From Podospora bellae-mahoneyi (taxonomy: Eukaryota; Ascomycota; Sordariomycetes; Sordariales; Podosporaceae): a stretch of 64,000 nt of DNA. How positions within the stretch are numbered: the stretch's first letter is position 1; each line of letters starts with the position of its first letter. Made by a program: the position numbers and the translations under genes. The stretch spans positions 1,364,001 through 1,428,000 of the forward strand of contig NC_085885.1 of assembly GCF_035222275.1 (NCBI RefSeq). Reading direction: 5' to 3'. Below, piece by piece: positions 11,948-22,589 of this stretch. The notes beneath the pieces were generated by a model. The model made no database searches. It saw only the letters and a list, made by a program, of their open reading frames with translations, and was not told the DNA's origin.

Positions 11948-12066
11948 ACATACGACCATATCCAGCTGAGAACTCGGGATCCCGTCCGCTCTCCCCTAGA
12001 TAAGCAGCTGAGAGCCGAATTAGTACTCAGGTGGGTGACCACTGGGGAATCCTCGGTGTTGTATGT
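11948..12066 (+). rRNA. 5S ribosomal RNA
   Basis: The 119-base sequence opens with ACATACGACC and closes with GGTGTTGTATGT, which pair as helix I of fungal 5S rRNA. Internal landmarks are CTCGGGATCCCGTCCGCTCT and GGTGGGTGACCACTGGGGAA, close to Neurospora 5S types. A T-run follows at once, serving as a Pol III terminator. It is a single dispersed gene, as in filamentous ascomycetes, and sits between secreted-protein copies C and D on the opposite strand. It differs from the second copy (36312-36430) mainly in the helix II-III region. Confidence 0.93.
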
Positions 12067-12299
12067 TTTTGCCTATTTTTGGACTCCACTTGACTCCGTC
12101 GACAAGTCTTGGCACCCACCCCCTTTTTGTATGTCAACATAGAAGAAGTAGGCCAACGAGACATGACTTGTGAGGTGGTATCATGAAACAACGCTTTGGA
12201 AATCATTCAATCATTTGTGTGATCCCTTGGCGTATCCCTATATCACTATATACATCCCACAGGAGTGAGCAATGTGGCAAGCATGGCTCACTCATAGCT

Positions 12300-13089
12300 T
12301 TCATCAACATTGAACGGGAACAGTCATCCATGTAGGCATGCCCCTTGACGTAGTCGTGGCTCTCCTTGGAGTTGCACTCAAAGGCAGATATCAAACGCAG
12401 AGTCGGCAATTTCCAGCCGCGGAACCTACTTCTTGACATCCTGTAATTTTTCGCCTCGTGTCAGAAACCAGAAATTAACAAAGATGGGGGGAGTTGAGGG
12501 TTAAAGCTTACGGTGTTGCGCCAGAGAATGGCCGAGTTGCACGAGCAGCTCACGCGGCCGCACTGGCCGGTGTCGTTCTGGGTGAGGCCGGGCAGATCCG
12601 AGAGGTACGCGATGCCATCCTCGATGTTGATGGTGACGGTCTTCTCTTCTCCCTTGGGCCAGCAGTCGATCTTTTGGGGCTTCTTGGCGGGGCCACGTGT
12701 GGGGGGGGTGGGGGCATGGGACCTGGAAGGCGGCTTTCCAGCCGGGGTAGTCGGTCTCCATTTTGGCTACAGCTTGCTGGATGGTGCCTGGTGGATGTGG
12801 TGGTTAGCAAGAACGTTTGTGGTTCACTACCTTGAAAGCATGTGGGGAATATTAGAGAAAAGTCTTGCGGGGGGTATATCATACTAGTGATAGGGACGGT
12901 GGCGTTGTTCTTGTCAGTGATGTTGATGGGCATGTTGAAGGTGACAGCGGGCACGATGTCCGGGACCTCGAAGGCCTGGGTAGTCTGTATTTGGTTGTTA
13001 GTAATGTCCAAAATGACTGGTTACTTGGCGGTACATACACCGAAGAGGACCAGAACGCCAGTAGTGACGCTGAGAATGGTGGTCTTCAT
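12300..13089 (-). pseudogene. Small secreted protein, array copy D (broken)
   Basis: A fourth copy starts at 13089 with a signal peptide (MKTTILSVTTGVLVLFG) and a GTATGT intron. Then come VTFNMPIN and a TVPIT strand split by a second intron that the other copies lack, followed by TIQQAVAKMETDYPGW, GIAYLSDLPGLTQ and GQCGRVSCSCNSAILW. Another intron and a decayed tail with DYVKGHAYMDD follow. The frame is broken in at least two places, one of them at a homopolymer where an assembly error is possible. The left end is approximate. Confidence 0.58.
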
Positions 13090-14197
13090 CTTGGTGATGG
13101 GTGTTTACGGTCTCGGTGAGTCTCTTGCCTGGTTTTAAGGTAGTCAACTTGTTGAGAATTGTGAGGATGACTGATTTGTTCGTGGGAGAGGAGAAGAGCT
13201 GGCGGATGTTCAGAATATATACCTACTAGTTGATGAGGCTCACCAAATACCAATTCACTCTAGAGCATAAGCGGGCTATTCACGACCCGAGAGCAACTTG
13301 TTGTCAGTGAATGATAACGCCGACGAGAGAGTTTCCAATGTGAGCCGGGTGTTTGGGCTTGATTCACTGGCCACGTGTGATGAGTACCTATTGCTCCTGC
13401 TCTTCGGATGTGGTGTCATGCACGGCAGATGTTGATACGGTCTGACATATCGACAAGCCAGGAACATTATAAGCAAGTCTTCACATGGCAGAAACCCACT
13501 GTCTTGCTCTTCTTCTTTTCCTTCATTTCACTTGTGACCAAAACCGCAGGTTGCTCAATTCATCCTCAAGACCACGTGCCGCTCGCTACTTCCACATCGC
13601 CATGCCCTCTGATAGATAACGGAGAAATTTTCAAAGGGTTCGAGAAATGTACCCTCTTCCACACGATGTTAACACCTGCTTGGGTCAGCTCAAGAGCTAC
13701 ACTGCTCCGGAAAGCCGGAGTAACTAGAACCTCAATCTTTCTGCTACCATCAGAAACAAGACCAGTGACATATGGTGGGAGAACTCGGCTGAACATCCAA
13801 ATATATGTGATGAGGTAGGCATCCCATCCATTATCGAAAGGCGAGCAATAGATGAGAGTGAATGGTGTATGGTGACTGCGATGGCTAGGTAGGGAGAACT
13901 GTGATTGAGATGAGTATGGATAAACAGGGAAAATGGTGGCATTGAATGACTGTCCCACTGCATTTATGGTCAACGATACACAGCGTACTCGTCACAGAAA
14001 GAAGGCACGTAACAACGATTATGAAAAATTCCAGCTCAATTTGATGCTAATTAGCAAACACCCACCAACTATGAGACATTCTCAACCTTTGGTAGAGCTA
14101 GCCCGAATAACCCACGCCATCCTACTTCCGAGTACTGAGGAATCAAGGTCCTGCCTACCCCCTCTCGCCTCGCTATGCCCCATATAGCGCGCATAAT
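13090..14197. other. Spacer between copies D and E with duplicated upstream DNA
   Basis: It contains a TATA-like box (ATATATA, 13215-13221) for copy D. At about 13430-13500 a stretch aligns with 15070-15135 upstream of copy E, sharing GCAAG and GAAACCCACT blocks in the same order. A 136-codon plus-strand frame at 13408-13818 has no recognisable product. Confidence 0.5.
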
Positions 14198-14767
14198 TTA
14201 GCAGTCTTCAGCGAGAACGACAGCAGTCCAGCCATCAGAGGCATCGGCATGGCCCTTTACAAAACCACGCGACTCCTGGCCATCACACTGTTGAACGATC
14301 TTGTTCGCAGCGTCAGCAATTGCCGACCACGCAACCTGCTTGGCCGCATTACCCTGTAGAGATGTCGCTATCGATTAGCAAACAGAAACCATGCATGTGT
14401 CGAAATAGTGAAAATTCCAATGATAGAGGTGGGAAAAGGGAGATATACATTGTTGCACCAAGCAATGGCAGCACCTTCGGAGCAGGTGGCGCGGTTACAA
14501 TGACCGGCGTTGTTCTGCCCAGAGCCAGACTTGCCGTTAAGGTACGAGATACCGTCCTGGACGCGCGGGGTGAAGGTACGGTTTTCGCCAGTGTTGCAGT
14601 TGATGGTGAATTTTGCGGACGCAGAGTCGAGACCAATGTTGCTCGGGAGCGCATAGCCCTGGGTAATCTGTCTGTTGTGTTATTAATGCTTCACAGAAAA
14701 AACCAGGATGTCTTGCCCCAAAGAAAGCCAGAGTGCTGGCGGCGATGCTGATGATGGAGGTCTTCAT
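14198..14767 (-). CDS. Small secreted cysteine-containing protein, array copy E (whole)
   Basis: This is the only copy in the array that reads whole. The exons are 14717-14767, 14449-14667 and 14198-14353, giving 141 residues. Residues 1 to about 22 form a signal peptide (MKTSIISIAASTLAFFG, then ITQGYA across intron 1), so secretion is likely. The mature part has six cysteines: INC, HC, ATC, WC, QQC and the C-terminal DC. The family motif appears as HCNRATCSEGAAIAWCNN, and the end is GWTAVVLAEDC. Intron 1 starts with GC instead of GT at exactly the place where copies A and B have GT, and it ends with CAG. GC-AG introns are a known minor spliced class, so the gene may still be expressed. It lacks the TGTIEQAVAKM segment of the other copies and is therefore shorter. 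The function is unknown; an effector or antimicrobial role is only a guess. Confidence 0.72.
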
Positions 14768-14858
14768 CTTGTTGTGTGTTTGTTGTCTCAGTTGGATCAG
14801 TTTGTTGGTAAGGAATGTGAGGTTTGTGGGAGAGGTGAAGAACCAGCGGGTAGCCCGA

Positions 14859-14864
14859 ATATAT
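14859..14864 (-). promoter_or_regulatory. TATA-like box of copy E
   Basis: The motif ATATAT lies about 95 bp upstream of the copy E start. It is embedded in a flank alignable with that of copy D: a GAAGA and GCGG block before it and a C/T-rich CCCACC block after it. Confidence 0.45.
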
Positions 14865-16372
14865 AGATACTGATCCACGGAGCCCACCCAGTTGTGTTTC
14901 GGAGCTAGCAAGTTGGTATCTGGCTCAGGGGCAACTTGTTGAAAGAGACTCCTGGGACCGAGAAGACCGAGTCCCACTGTGGACCATATGCCTGGGTCTT
15001 ATGCTCTGGCTACGCACAGATATGGATCCTACTTATCGAACGAGACTAGATTCCCGGCAAGTATAGATTCAGTCTGATATTGGCAAGTCAGCAACACTCA
15101 TAGGCAAGCGCTCAAACAGCGGAAACCCACTTGCGAGCAGATTCTTTCCAATGACAACATTAGCGGCCTCGAGCTCAACGCCTTTCTGAGCCTCCTTGAA
15201 TGATATGATGCCGTGGGCTTAGCGTGGACATGGCGTATTGCTTTTCTTTTCTTCACTCGCAATCATAACCAATTCGGAGCCAGTATCACGTATTCCCCGC
15301 CACTCCAACAATCGTGTTCCTCTGAAAGAAACCTAACTGAACTCCATATGGAGCATGCACCTCTGTGGATAGGGCACCATCTTGCTTTCGACACTTATAC
15401 CCGCCTCGACACAGCTTTAAAGCCACCTGCTAGGTAAAGCTGGAGTGAATTGAACCCCATCGTTCCATCGTTCATCGAATCCACAACAGGAAGAGCAACC
15501 GTTTCGGCCGCCGACTGCAGAACACAACCCACATCATCGCGGGGCTCACCAAGACACGGCAATGACCAGAAGTAACCTGCAACGTCGAGGGTGAGCTTCT
15601 TGAGAATACTCATGGAGAAACCATCCTCTACTTACAGATGGCCAGACGAAGATATTCATTTGCAAAGGGGTAATGTAATGTGCAAAAGGCTCAAGTGCAA
15701 AGGGTGCAATGTATGTGATAATGTGGAAATGTGTTAAAGAGGTAATGTGCAAAAGGGCAAAAGGGCGATGATTTTACAACTGTCAAAAAACTGACTGCAG
15801 GAAGGAACGACATATGAAAGGAGCATTGTGGCAGGGACTGGAACTCTGGGCAGGAGCCCTGCAGTGCAAGAGCGTTGCTGGGAAAGAGCTATGTTGCGCA
15901 AGAGCTTCGTTGGGAAGGAGCAATGGGGGATGGAGGATAGAGGAAAGAGGCATGGGGAGCCAAATTCAAGGCAGGAACGCCTCAAACACTCGTCTTACAA
16001 TTGTCTGCCCAACTTATTGGCCATTCCCATTCGTGAAATCGACGTTGGACAACCCTCAATAGAGCAATAATTATGATACAGAAATGGTTGCACAGACCAA
16101 GCTCCCATCGATATTTGCATCCCCCTGCAGCCCCTGAAGCACCCACTTTAAAATCTTTATAAGCGAACAATTAACAGTCCAACGCGCTTCGCACCTGAGT
16201 TGAGACGCGACTGGCAGCCCTGTCTGACTGAGCCCATCTCATGAAAACCTGCAGCTCAGTCACCTGACACCTTTCCAACTCTCATTGTTGTCATTTTTCT
16301 TTCTCCTTCATAGTAATATCAAGCTGGAATAGCAGCTACCTTTTTCTTTTTTGTCTCTCATTTTCAGCATCA
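14865..16372. other. Upstream of copy E and of orc4
   Basis: The left part is duplicated promoter DNA of the array. At about 15655-15770 there is a cluster of imperfect GTGCAAAAGG-type repeats of unknown role. A pyrimidine-rich leader, typical of fungal promoters, precedes the orc4 start from about 16260. Confidence 0.45.
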
Positions 16373-18924
16373 ATGGCACCCCGCGGCACCACTACCGCCG
16401 CAGCAGCAGGCAAGAAAAGAGCACGCTCCCAAAACGAAAATGAGCCAGAACTATCATCAACAACAGCCGCGAAAAGAGTACGAGGATCGAAGGAATCAAC
16501 AACAACAGCAACAAACGGCGCAAACCCCCATGGGCGTCGCGTGGCACCTGCTCCTGCGGCTGCAAACAACTCCGATGAGGCTCCCAACTCGGAAGAACCC
16601 CAGCCCAAACCTCTCACCGCCACCAAAAAAACACGGCAACCATCGGTCAAGAAAAAGAGTAACATTTACGACTTTCCGGCTTCGGATGAGGATGAGTTGA
16701 GTTCTGCTGAAGTCACCACCACCACTGTTCCTGCCACAAAGCGCAAGGCAACGGTAAAATCTGTCACTTCTGCTCCTCGAAATGATAAAGAGAATGTGGA
16801 AGAACCGCCAGCGGAGAAGAAAAAACGAGGTCGGCCACCTAACAAGCCAGTCGCGGCGGAACCTGTCGCGGAGCAGGAGGAGGACGATGTCACCACGACA
16901 AAGAAGCTCTCAGGGAAAGCGGCGACGAGCTTACGGGGTGGTGGGATGCACGCGGTTCCAAAGGGGATACTTACACCGAGAAAGGAAAGGGGAGTGGATG
17001 GGAAGAGGGGAAAGAAGAATGTTGTTTTTGCTGCGAAGGAAAAGAGTGATGATGAGGAGGAAAGTGAGGAAGATGAGGAGGGTACTCCGACGAAGACAAA
17101 GGAAAAGCATGGGCTGGGACTTGATGGCGAAGTTGGGCCCGAGGACGACAACGAGGCGGAGGAGGAAGAGAGCGAGGAGGAAGAAGATGATGAGGTCTGC
17201 ACCGTTTGTTCGAAACCCGACTCAAAACGTGGAAACCAAATTCTGTTTTGTGACAGTTGCGACATGGCTGTTCATCAGAAGTGTTATGGCGTTGCGAGGA
17301 TTCCCAAGGGAGACTGGTTCTGCAAGGACTGTGCAGAGAAAAAAGCGGCAGGGATGCTGAGCGTGGACGATACAGCAAAGGTTAGGGGGGCTTCATTCCA
17401 AGACATGAAAGCCGCGACGGTTGCGCAGGTTGCTGAGGATCTGCCCGATATCCCCAACTTTGAACACCATTTGCGTGTGGCACAAAGGGTATTGCTTGAT
17501 CGGTGCTCTGGGAGGCGACGGATCAAGCTTTTTGGGCAGAACGAAGCGTATGAGAAGACGTTTCAGCTGGTGGAGCAGACGATTATTGCTGGTGAGGGTA
17601 ACTCAATGTTGGTCATTGGTGCGCGGGGGTGTGGCAAGACGACGCTGATAGAGTCGGTTATCTCTGATGTGTCTAAGCAACATAAGGAGGAGTTTCACGT
17701 CGTTAGGCTGAATGGGTTCATTCATACTGATGATAAGCTGGCGTTGAGGGAGATCTGGCGGCAGTTGGGCAAGGAGATGGCTGTGGAGGATGATCTTGTG
17801 AACAAGGTAGGTTTGGACTGCCTTATACGAAACAACACGAGGAAATGCTGACTAAATACAGACGAGCAACTACGCAGACACGATGGCTTCTCTGCTAGCT
17901 TTGTTGTCGCATCCCTCGGAGATCGCTGAATCCCACGAAGGCGTCACATCCAAGTCAATTGTATTTGTGATAGACGAGTTCGATCTGTTCGCCACACATG
18001 CCAGACAAACGCTTCTGTACAATCTGTTTGATATTGCACAGGCTCGGAAAGCGCCTATTGCGGTTGTTGGTTTGACGACGAGGATCGACGTGGTAGAGAG
18101 TCTGGAGAAGAGAGTCAAGAGTCGATTCAGCCACAGATATGTCTATCTGTCATTGCCAAAGAGTCTTCCCGCATTCTGGGATGTATGCAGGCAAGGACTT
18201 AGTATTGATGAGGAGGATATGGAAGCTGAGGGTGTTGATGAGTCGCTGGAGGGTCATGAAGAGTTCTGGAAGTGGTGGAACGAACGGATCGAGGTAAGTT
18301 CCCATGAGCTTTGCGGATGTAGTCGCATGTACTAACAGGCGAATGCAGCGTCTCTACAGCAAAGATCAGAGATTTAAAGACCACCTCGAGTCATATTTTG
18401 CTACCACAAAGTCGACCTCTGCTTTCTTGACGACGTGTGTCATGCCTTTGGCGGATTTAACACCAACATCTCCCTTCCCGCGGATACCAGCACCCAGCAT
18501 CGCTGTTTCTTTGGACCCACCGGACTCTAAACTGCACATGCTGGAATCACTATCAGATCTAGACCTCTCACTCTTGATCGCAGCGGCGCGCCTGGACATT
18601 GTAGCACATACGGATACGGTAAACTTCGCGATGGCTTACGACGAGTATTCGTCGCTCATGAGTAAGCAGCGAGCTCAGACGGCAAGCTCGGGACTTCTCG
18701 TTCTTGGAGGCGGAACAAGAGTGTGGGGTCGTGGTATCGCAGGAATGGCCTGGGAGCGGCTAGTTGCGCTCGGTCTCCTTGTGCCAGCGGCTTCGGGAGG
18801 GAGAGGAACAGCTGGTCTGAGCGGGCTGGACTCCAAGATGTGGAAGCTGGATGTCGCACTCGAGGAGATTCCGGCGGCGGTAAAACTCAATGCGGTTTTG
18901 GCGCGCTGGTGCAAGGAGATCTGA
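16373..18924 (+). CDS. orc4: Origin recognition complex subunit 4 with AT-hook and PHD finger
   Basis: The three exons 16373-17806, 17862-18293 and 18349-18924 give 813 residues. The C-terminal two thirds is Orc4, an AAA+ subunit of the complex that marks DNA replication origins. Walker A is GARGCGKTT at about 416-424, Walker B is FVIDEFD with D516/E517, and an Orc4-like winged-helix region with VWGRGIAGMAWERL and WKLDVALEEIPAAV closes the protein. The N-terminal 330 residues are disordered, acidic and basic by turns. They hold an AT-hook (KKRGRPPNKP, near 158-167) and a PHD finger at about 276-321 (CTVCSKPD, CDSCDMAVHQKCYG, WFCKDC). Animal and yeast Orc4 lack such a PHD; fission yeast Orc4 instead uses many AT-hooks. 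The layout suggests origin binding by AT-rich DNA plus histone-tail reading. The start is the first ATG after a CT-rich leader. Confidence 0.93.
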
Positions 18925-19591
18925 GGATGCTCAGCCTACGACTTATATGATTTGTAATGATGGCGCTTGTCGGCCGATTAGAGGGATGGTAAACATATAT
19001 ATTTGCACCAATATAGTATGTCTTGCGGGAAGTCGCACATTATGACATGTTGGCTCCCGAGGGTTCATGTGGCCAATAGCCGGGTGTTGATGATCCGAGG
19101 ATCTGGGACCGAACAGCGGTTCGTTGGCACGGCTGAGATAAGCTTTGGCGGGCGAGTCTGGGGTTGCGCCACTCAGCAGCAGCACACACATCTGAACCCC
19201 TGTTGGTGTAACGGTGGCACTGGGCCTGCAGAAGGAGGGTCGCTATTTCCGAGGTGGTTGGCTGCTGCACTGCCGATCACGTTTTCAGGTTGGAGCGCAG
19301 CAGCAGCAGCCCAGCCAGCAGCAGGCAAGTCAGAAACAAAGAAAGCAACAAAGGGCCAAGTTCGGCAACGCCCACAGCCGATTGGAAGGGACTTTCTGTC
19401 TACCTGAACACAGCCGCCATGACGTTTCGTTTGACACTTCTGTTGGTGGTGCCCCTGGACACACTCACCACCCCGCCGCTCTCCCGTCATTTACCTTACC
19501 TATATACTTACCCTACCTAGATATCTTTTGTTGACCAGAAAAAATAGAGTTGTTTGTTTTCCGCAAAAGATCCACCACCCACGGCTCCAGG
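18925..19591. other. Intergenic, orc4 to DUF7053 gene
   Basis: There is no gene. A CAG-repeat-like stretch lies at about 19297-19325 (AGCAGCAGCAGC and neighbours). The right part is the leader of the DUF7053 gene. Confidence 0.5.
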
Positions 19592-20946
19592 ATGTCGAAA
19601 CGCACAGTGTTTACAACGGTTACGCCGCTGCCGCCGAACATCACTCGGGAGGTGGTCGTCAACTTCCTCCACGACCATGAGGAGATGATCGATTTGAACC
19701 CGCTGGTCAAGGAGCGACATCCTATTCCTCCCCCACCTCACGCAAGCCCAGATGAGCTCAACTGCCAGTGGTTTTCTCTCACAGATAAGATCTCGTATTT
19801 ACCTGGCGGGCTTGTAACAGGGGATGTCACTTACACATGCGCGTTCCATGATCTGCCCGACGGGGTGCAGACGCACTGCTATGCGCCAGCAGGGCTGAGT
19901 ATGTCTGTTTTCTTTCCACCACATCACACCCATCACTAACTTCAGACCCCCCAGCCATCCGCGATAAATGGTCCGTAGGCGGCAGCCTCCCAGGCGAAAT
20001 CCCGCAACCATCCGAACTCGGCCTCAACCTCCCCCCTATCGGTCTCTACATCCGCGAAGACGTCAACATGAAGTGCAACGTCTTCATGGCAGGTTTCGTG
20101 AAAAAGACACTCAAGAAATCCCACGCCGCGCTCGTTGACAGGCTGAAGATTAAGGCCGAAATCGCCAGCAACAAGCCCGGGAGTCAAATCCGTACACCAA
20201 GCAATGCAGACCGGATCTCCACGACCGACAACACAATCCGCACCCCGAGCTTCAGCCAAAACATGAGCACCTCCGCCCCAAACAGCCGCCCCAGTTCGGC
20301 GTCATCCTCCACGCACAGCGCGCAGTCATCTCCGTCCTGTTACAGTGCGCAGACGAGCCCGCTCTGGTCGCCTACTCTGAGCCATTTGACTAGTCCGCCG
20401 CAGTCGGTTAAGAGCCCTCCTCCGATGGGGTATCATAGTTTCCAGCCAGCTCCCATTCAAACTTGTAACCCCCCACCGCCGCAGCCAACAGTGCAGATCC
20501 AATTATCCGGTCCGACGCCTACCGTTCCTTATCCAGAGACGCCCTATTTCGAAGAGTCACGACAAGACTACTGGGATCAACGATTTCAGCGACACCCCCT
20601 GAGAAACGAACACTCGACCCAACCGGTGGATAGAACCCTCATCCCTGACCCCTTGAGGGTGCCGCAGCATAGCACACCGGACGTGAACAAGAAGGAGATA
20701 CCCCAGGATGCGCTCTGGCAGGCGCTGGGGGGAAGGCATCAGAGGGCTTGCTCGGAGGGGAGCGTCAAGTCTGTTGATGGTGCTACCCCTGGGCCAAGGA
20801 ATCAGGCTGGGTCAGATGTTGGTCAGGAGTACCCCGAGATGAACCCCTATGACGAGTTGCTCCCTTCGCAGATTGCGAATAAGGAGAAGAGGGGGAGTCA
20901 GAGCAGCGCTACATTGAGGGGGCCTTTTGTTCCGGAGGTGCTTTAG
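19592..20946 (+). CDS. DUF7053 domain protein
   Basis: The two exons 19592-19898 and 19955-20946 give 432 residues. The N-terminal 190 residues match the fungal DUF7053 family as I recall it. They start with MSKRTVFTTVTPLPP, then VVVNFLHDHEEMIDLNPLV, YLPGGLVTGDVTYTC, FHDLPDGVQTHCYAPAGL, and, across the intron, TIRDKWSVGGSLPGE and REDVNMKCNVFMAGFVKKTLKK. The fold resembles a START-like or polyketide-cyclase sheet, which is an inference; no activity is known. The rest is a Ser/Pro-rich disordered tail with many SAQSSPS-like short runs, probably phosphorylated. The intron phase is 1 and joins GL to TIRDKW exactly as the family requires. The 3' neighbour is convergent. Confidence 0.85.
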
Positions 20947-22225
20947 CTTCCTGTGGTAGGTGGTGGGTTGCTGGTTAAGGGACTTTTGGTATGAAGGTAG
21001 GCTGAGGGATCGCATCATTTCATTGTTCTTATCGCGGGGTGATGAGAACTTTGGGCTGGATCTGGGCGGGTGTAGTGACTGCGAGTTGGTGGTGATAAGC
21101 CTTTGTTTGGGTTGAGGGGGTAGAGGTACTCGGGTCTGTAGATAGGGTTTGGAACGGGGACGGAGGATACGGGGTGGATGTACTGGGAAGTTTGTGAGTT
21201 TGCTGTTTGATGTAGATTTTTTGGTTGTAGATACCCCTATTGCGAATCTTTCTGTCTTTTGCATCTACCTATTGTGACGAGAGAGATGAGGCTGAGCCAT
21301 GTGATAGTGATGGTGATAAGGGTAAGGCTGTGAAGGGGGGAAGGTGTGGAAGGGGACAAAGATATGTCAGGAATGGACCCCGGTTTGGGAGGGTCTCCGG
21401 AAAGGCATCCTATGCTTGAACCCAGCAATGGTCGATACGCGCCAGCGAGGCTATAGCCCCTCGTCTCAAAACTGGTAACAACACTCCCTTTGAACACGCT
21501 CTTTCCAACCCAATCTCAATTCTTAACACATAACCAGCCTGTGTATCTTCCTTACATGAATAACGAATAGAGTACATGAATCTCCTCCCTCCCAAAAAAA
21601 AAAAAGCAAGAGTAATATGTGTGCCTCAAGAAAGCCCCAAACTCCAATCCCAGACAGACACTGATTGTTTTCCTGCCTAACAGAAGCCACAGCAAACCTA
21701 AAAATAGAAAAAAAAATATAAAAAAAATAAAACAACACCTTCTCTAAAAACCAAGCCTCGGAGATACCCGAAGAGTCACACAATAATCAACGGCAAGTTC
21801 CCGCTCCCTTCCCTCACCGGTGACCAAACCCGGGGATTCGGGACCCGTACAACAAAGAACGGCAATGAACATCAGCCAAAACAATAGGCCACACACAATC
21901 AATCCATGACCAGCTAAAGCTGAAGTACCGAGCCCCGTTTCCGTTCCGTCCCCCGTCCGCGTGAGATAGAGAAGGGGGAACGGAACGGATCAAAGTCCGT
22001 TCGTGTTCGCTCGCTTTGATTGTTTTGGAGAATGGAAGCCCGAGAGTGCTCGGGGACACGTGGCGACGGGGAGATGAGATTTGGGATGGGCCATGTGCCG
22101 GGATGGTGATGATGGTCACGTGTCAGGGGTCAGGGGGAGGGAGAGGCGAGCTACTTTTTGTGAGAGGGAGGGCAAGTAGCGGTACCAAATAGGAGGTTGT
22201 GGTGGCATGTGCTGATCGGGTAGGT
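20947..22225. other. Intergenic, 1.3 kb between convergent genes
   Basis: I see no gene. Both flanking genes end towards this stretch, so it holds two 3' ends. A-rich runs lie near 21594-21605 and 21710-21730. Confidence 0.5.
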
Positions 22226-22589
22226 TTAGAGCAGCATAACACCGCCTACCACAGCACCAACCACGCCCAGCAACCCTCCAATTGCGGTGAATGTTGAGCT
22301 GGGCGCGCCCGAGACCTCGAAGAAGCCAGATCCGCTGTCACCTGCGAAGCGGCCGGCACCGAGGCCGTCTGTTGGGAGGGGGGCGCCTGCGCGGAAGGCC
22401 TGGAGGATGATATGTAAGTGTCAGTGGAGTAAGAGGAGGGAAATGAAGGCGAAAACATACACCAGTCTCAGCCGCTTGCACGACAACAAGCGTCGAGTTG
22501 GAGCCGACCTGTCTGCGGAAGGGCTGTTGCTCTGTGCAGGCGGCGGCCAAGGTGGCCGTGACGAAGAGAACAGGGGCGAGGAGCTGCAT
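22226..22589 (-). CDS. Small secreted protein with C-terminal GPI-type signal
   Basis: The two exons 22461-22589 and 22226-22399 give 100 residues. Residues 1-18 form a signal peptide (MQLLAPVLFVTATLAAAC). The last 20 residues are hydrophobic (GGLLGVVGAVVGGVMLL at the very end) after a small-residue, Ser-rich stretch (EVSGAPSSTF), which fits a GPI-anchor signal. There is one possible N-glycosylation site, NST, at residues 31-33. The product probably sits on the cell surface or in the wall. No named domain is seen. The donor GTATGT was chosen because it keeps the frame and is the fungal consensus. The gene converges with the DUF7053 gene. Confidence 0.68.

Noticed and set aside
13408-13818. 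136-codon plus-strand frame between copies D and E
   Set aside because: It lies on duplicated promoter DNA, and the matching stretch upstream of copy E is not open in the same way.
15395-15613. 72-codon minus-strand frame considered as a sixth array member
   Set aside because: It lacks the signal peptide, the CGRVSCS motif and the exon layout of the family.
16666-17265. 199-codon minus-strand Ser-rich frame
   Set aside because: It is a shadow of the acidic orc4 N-terminus.
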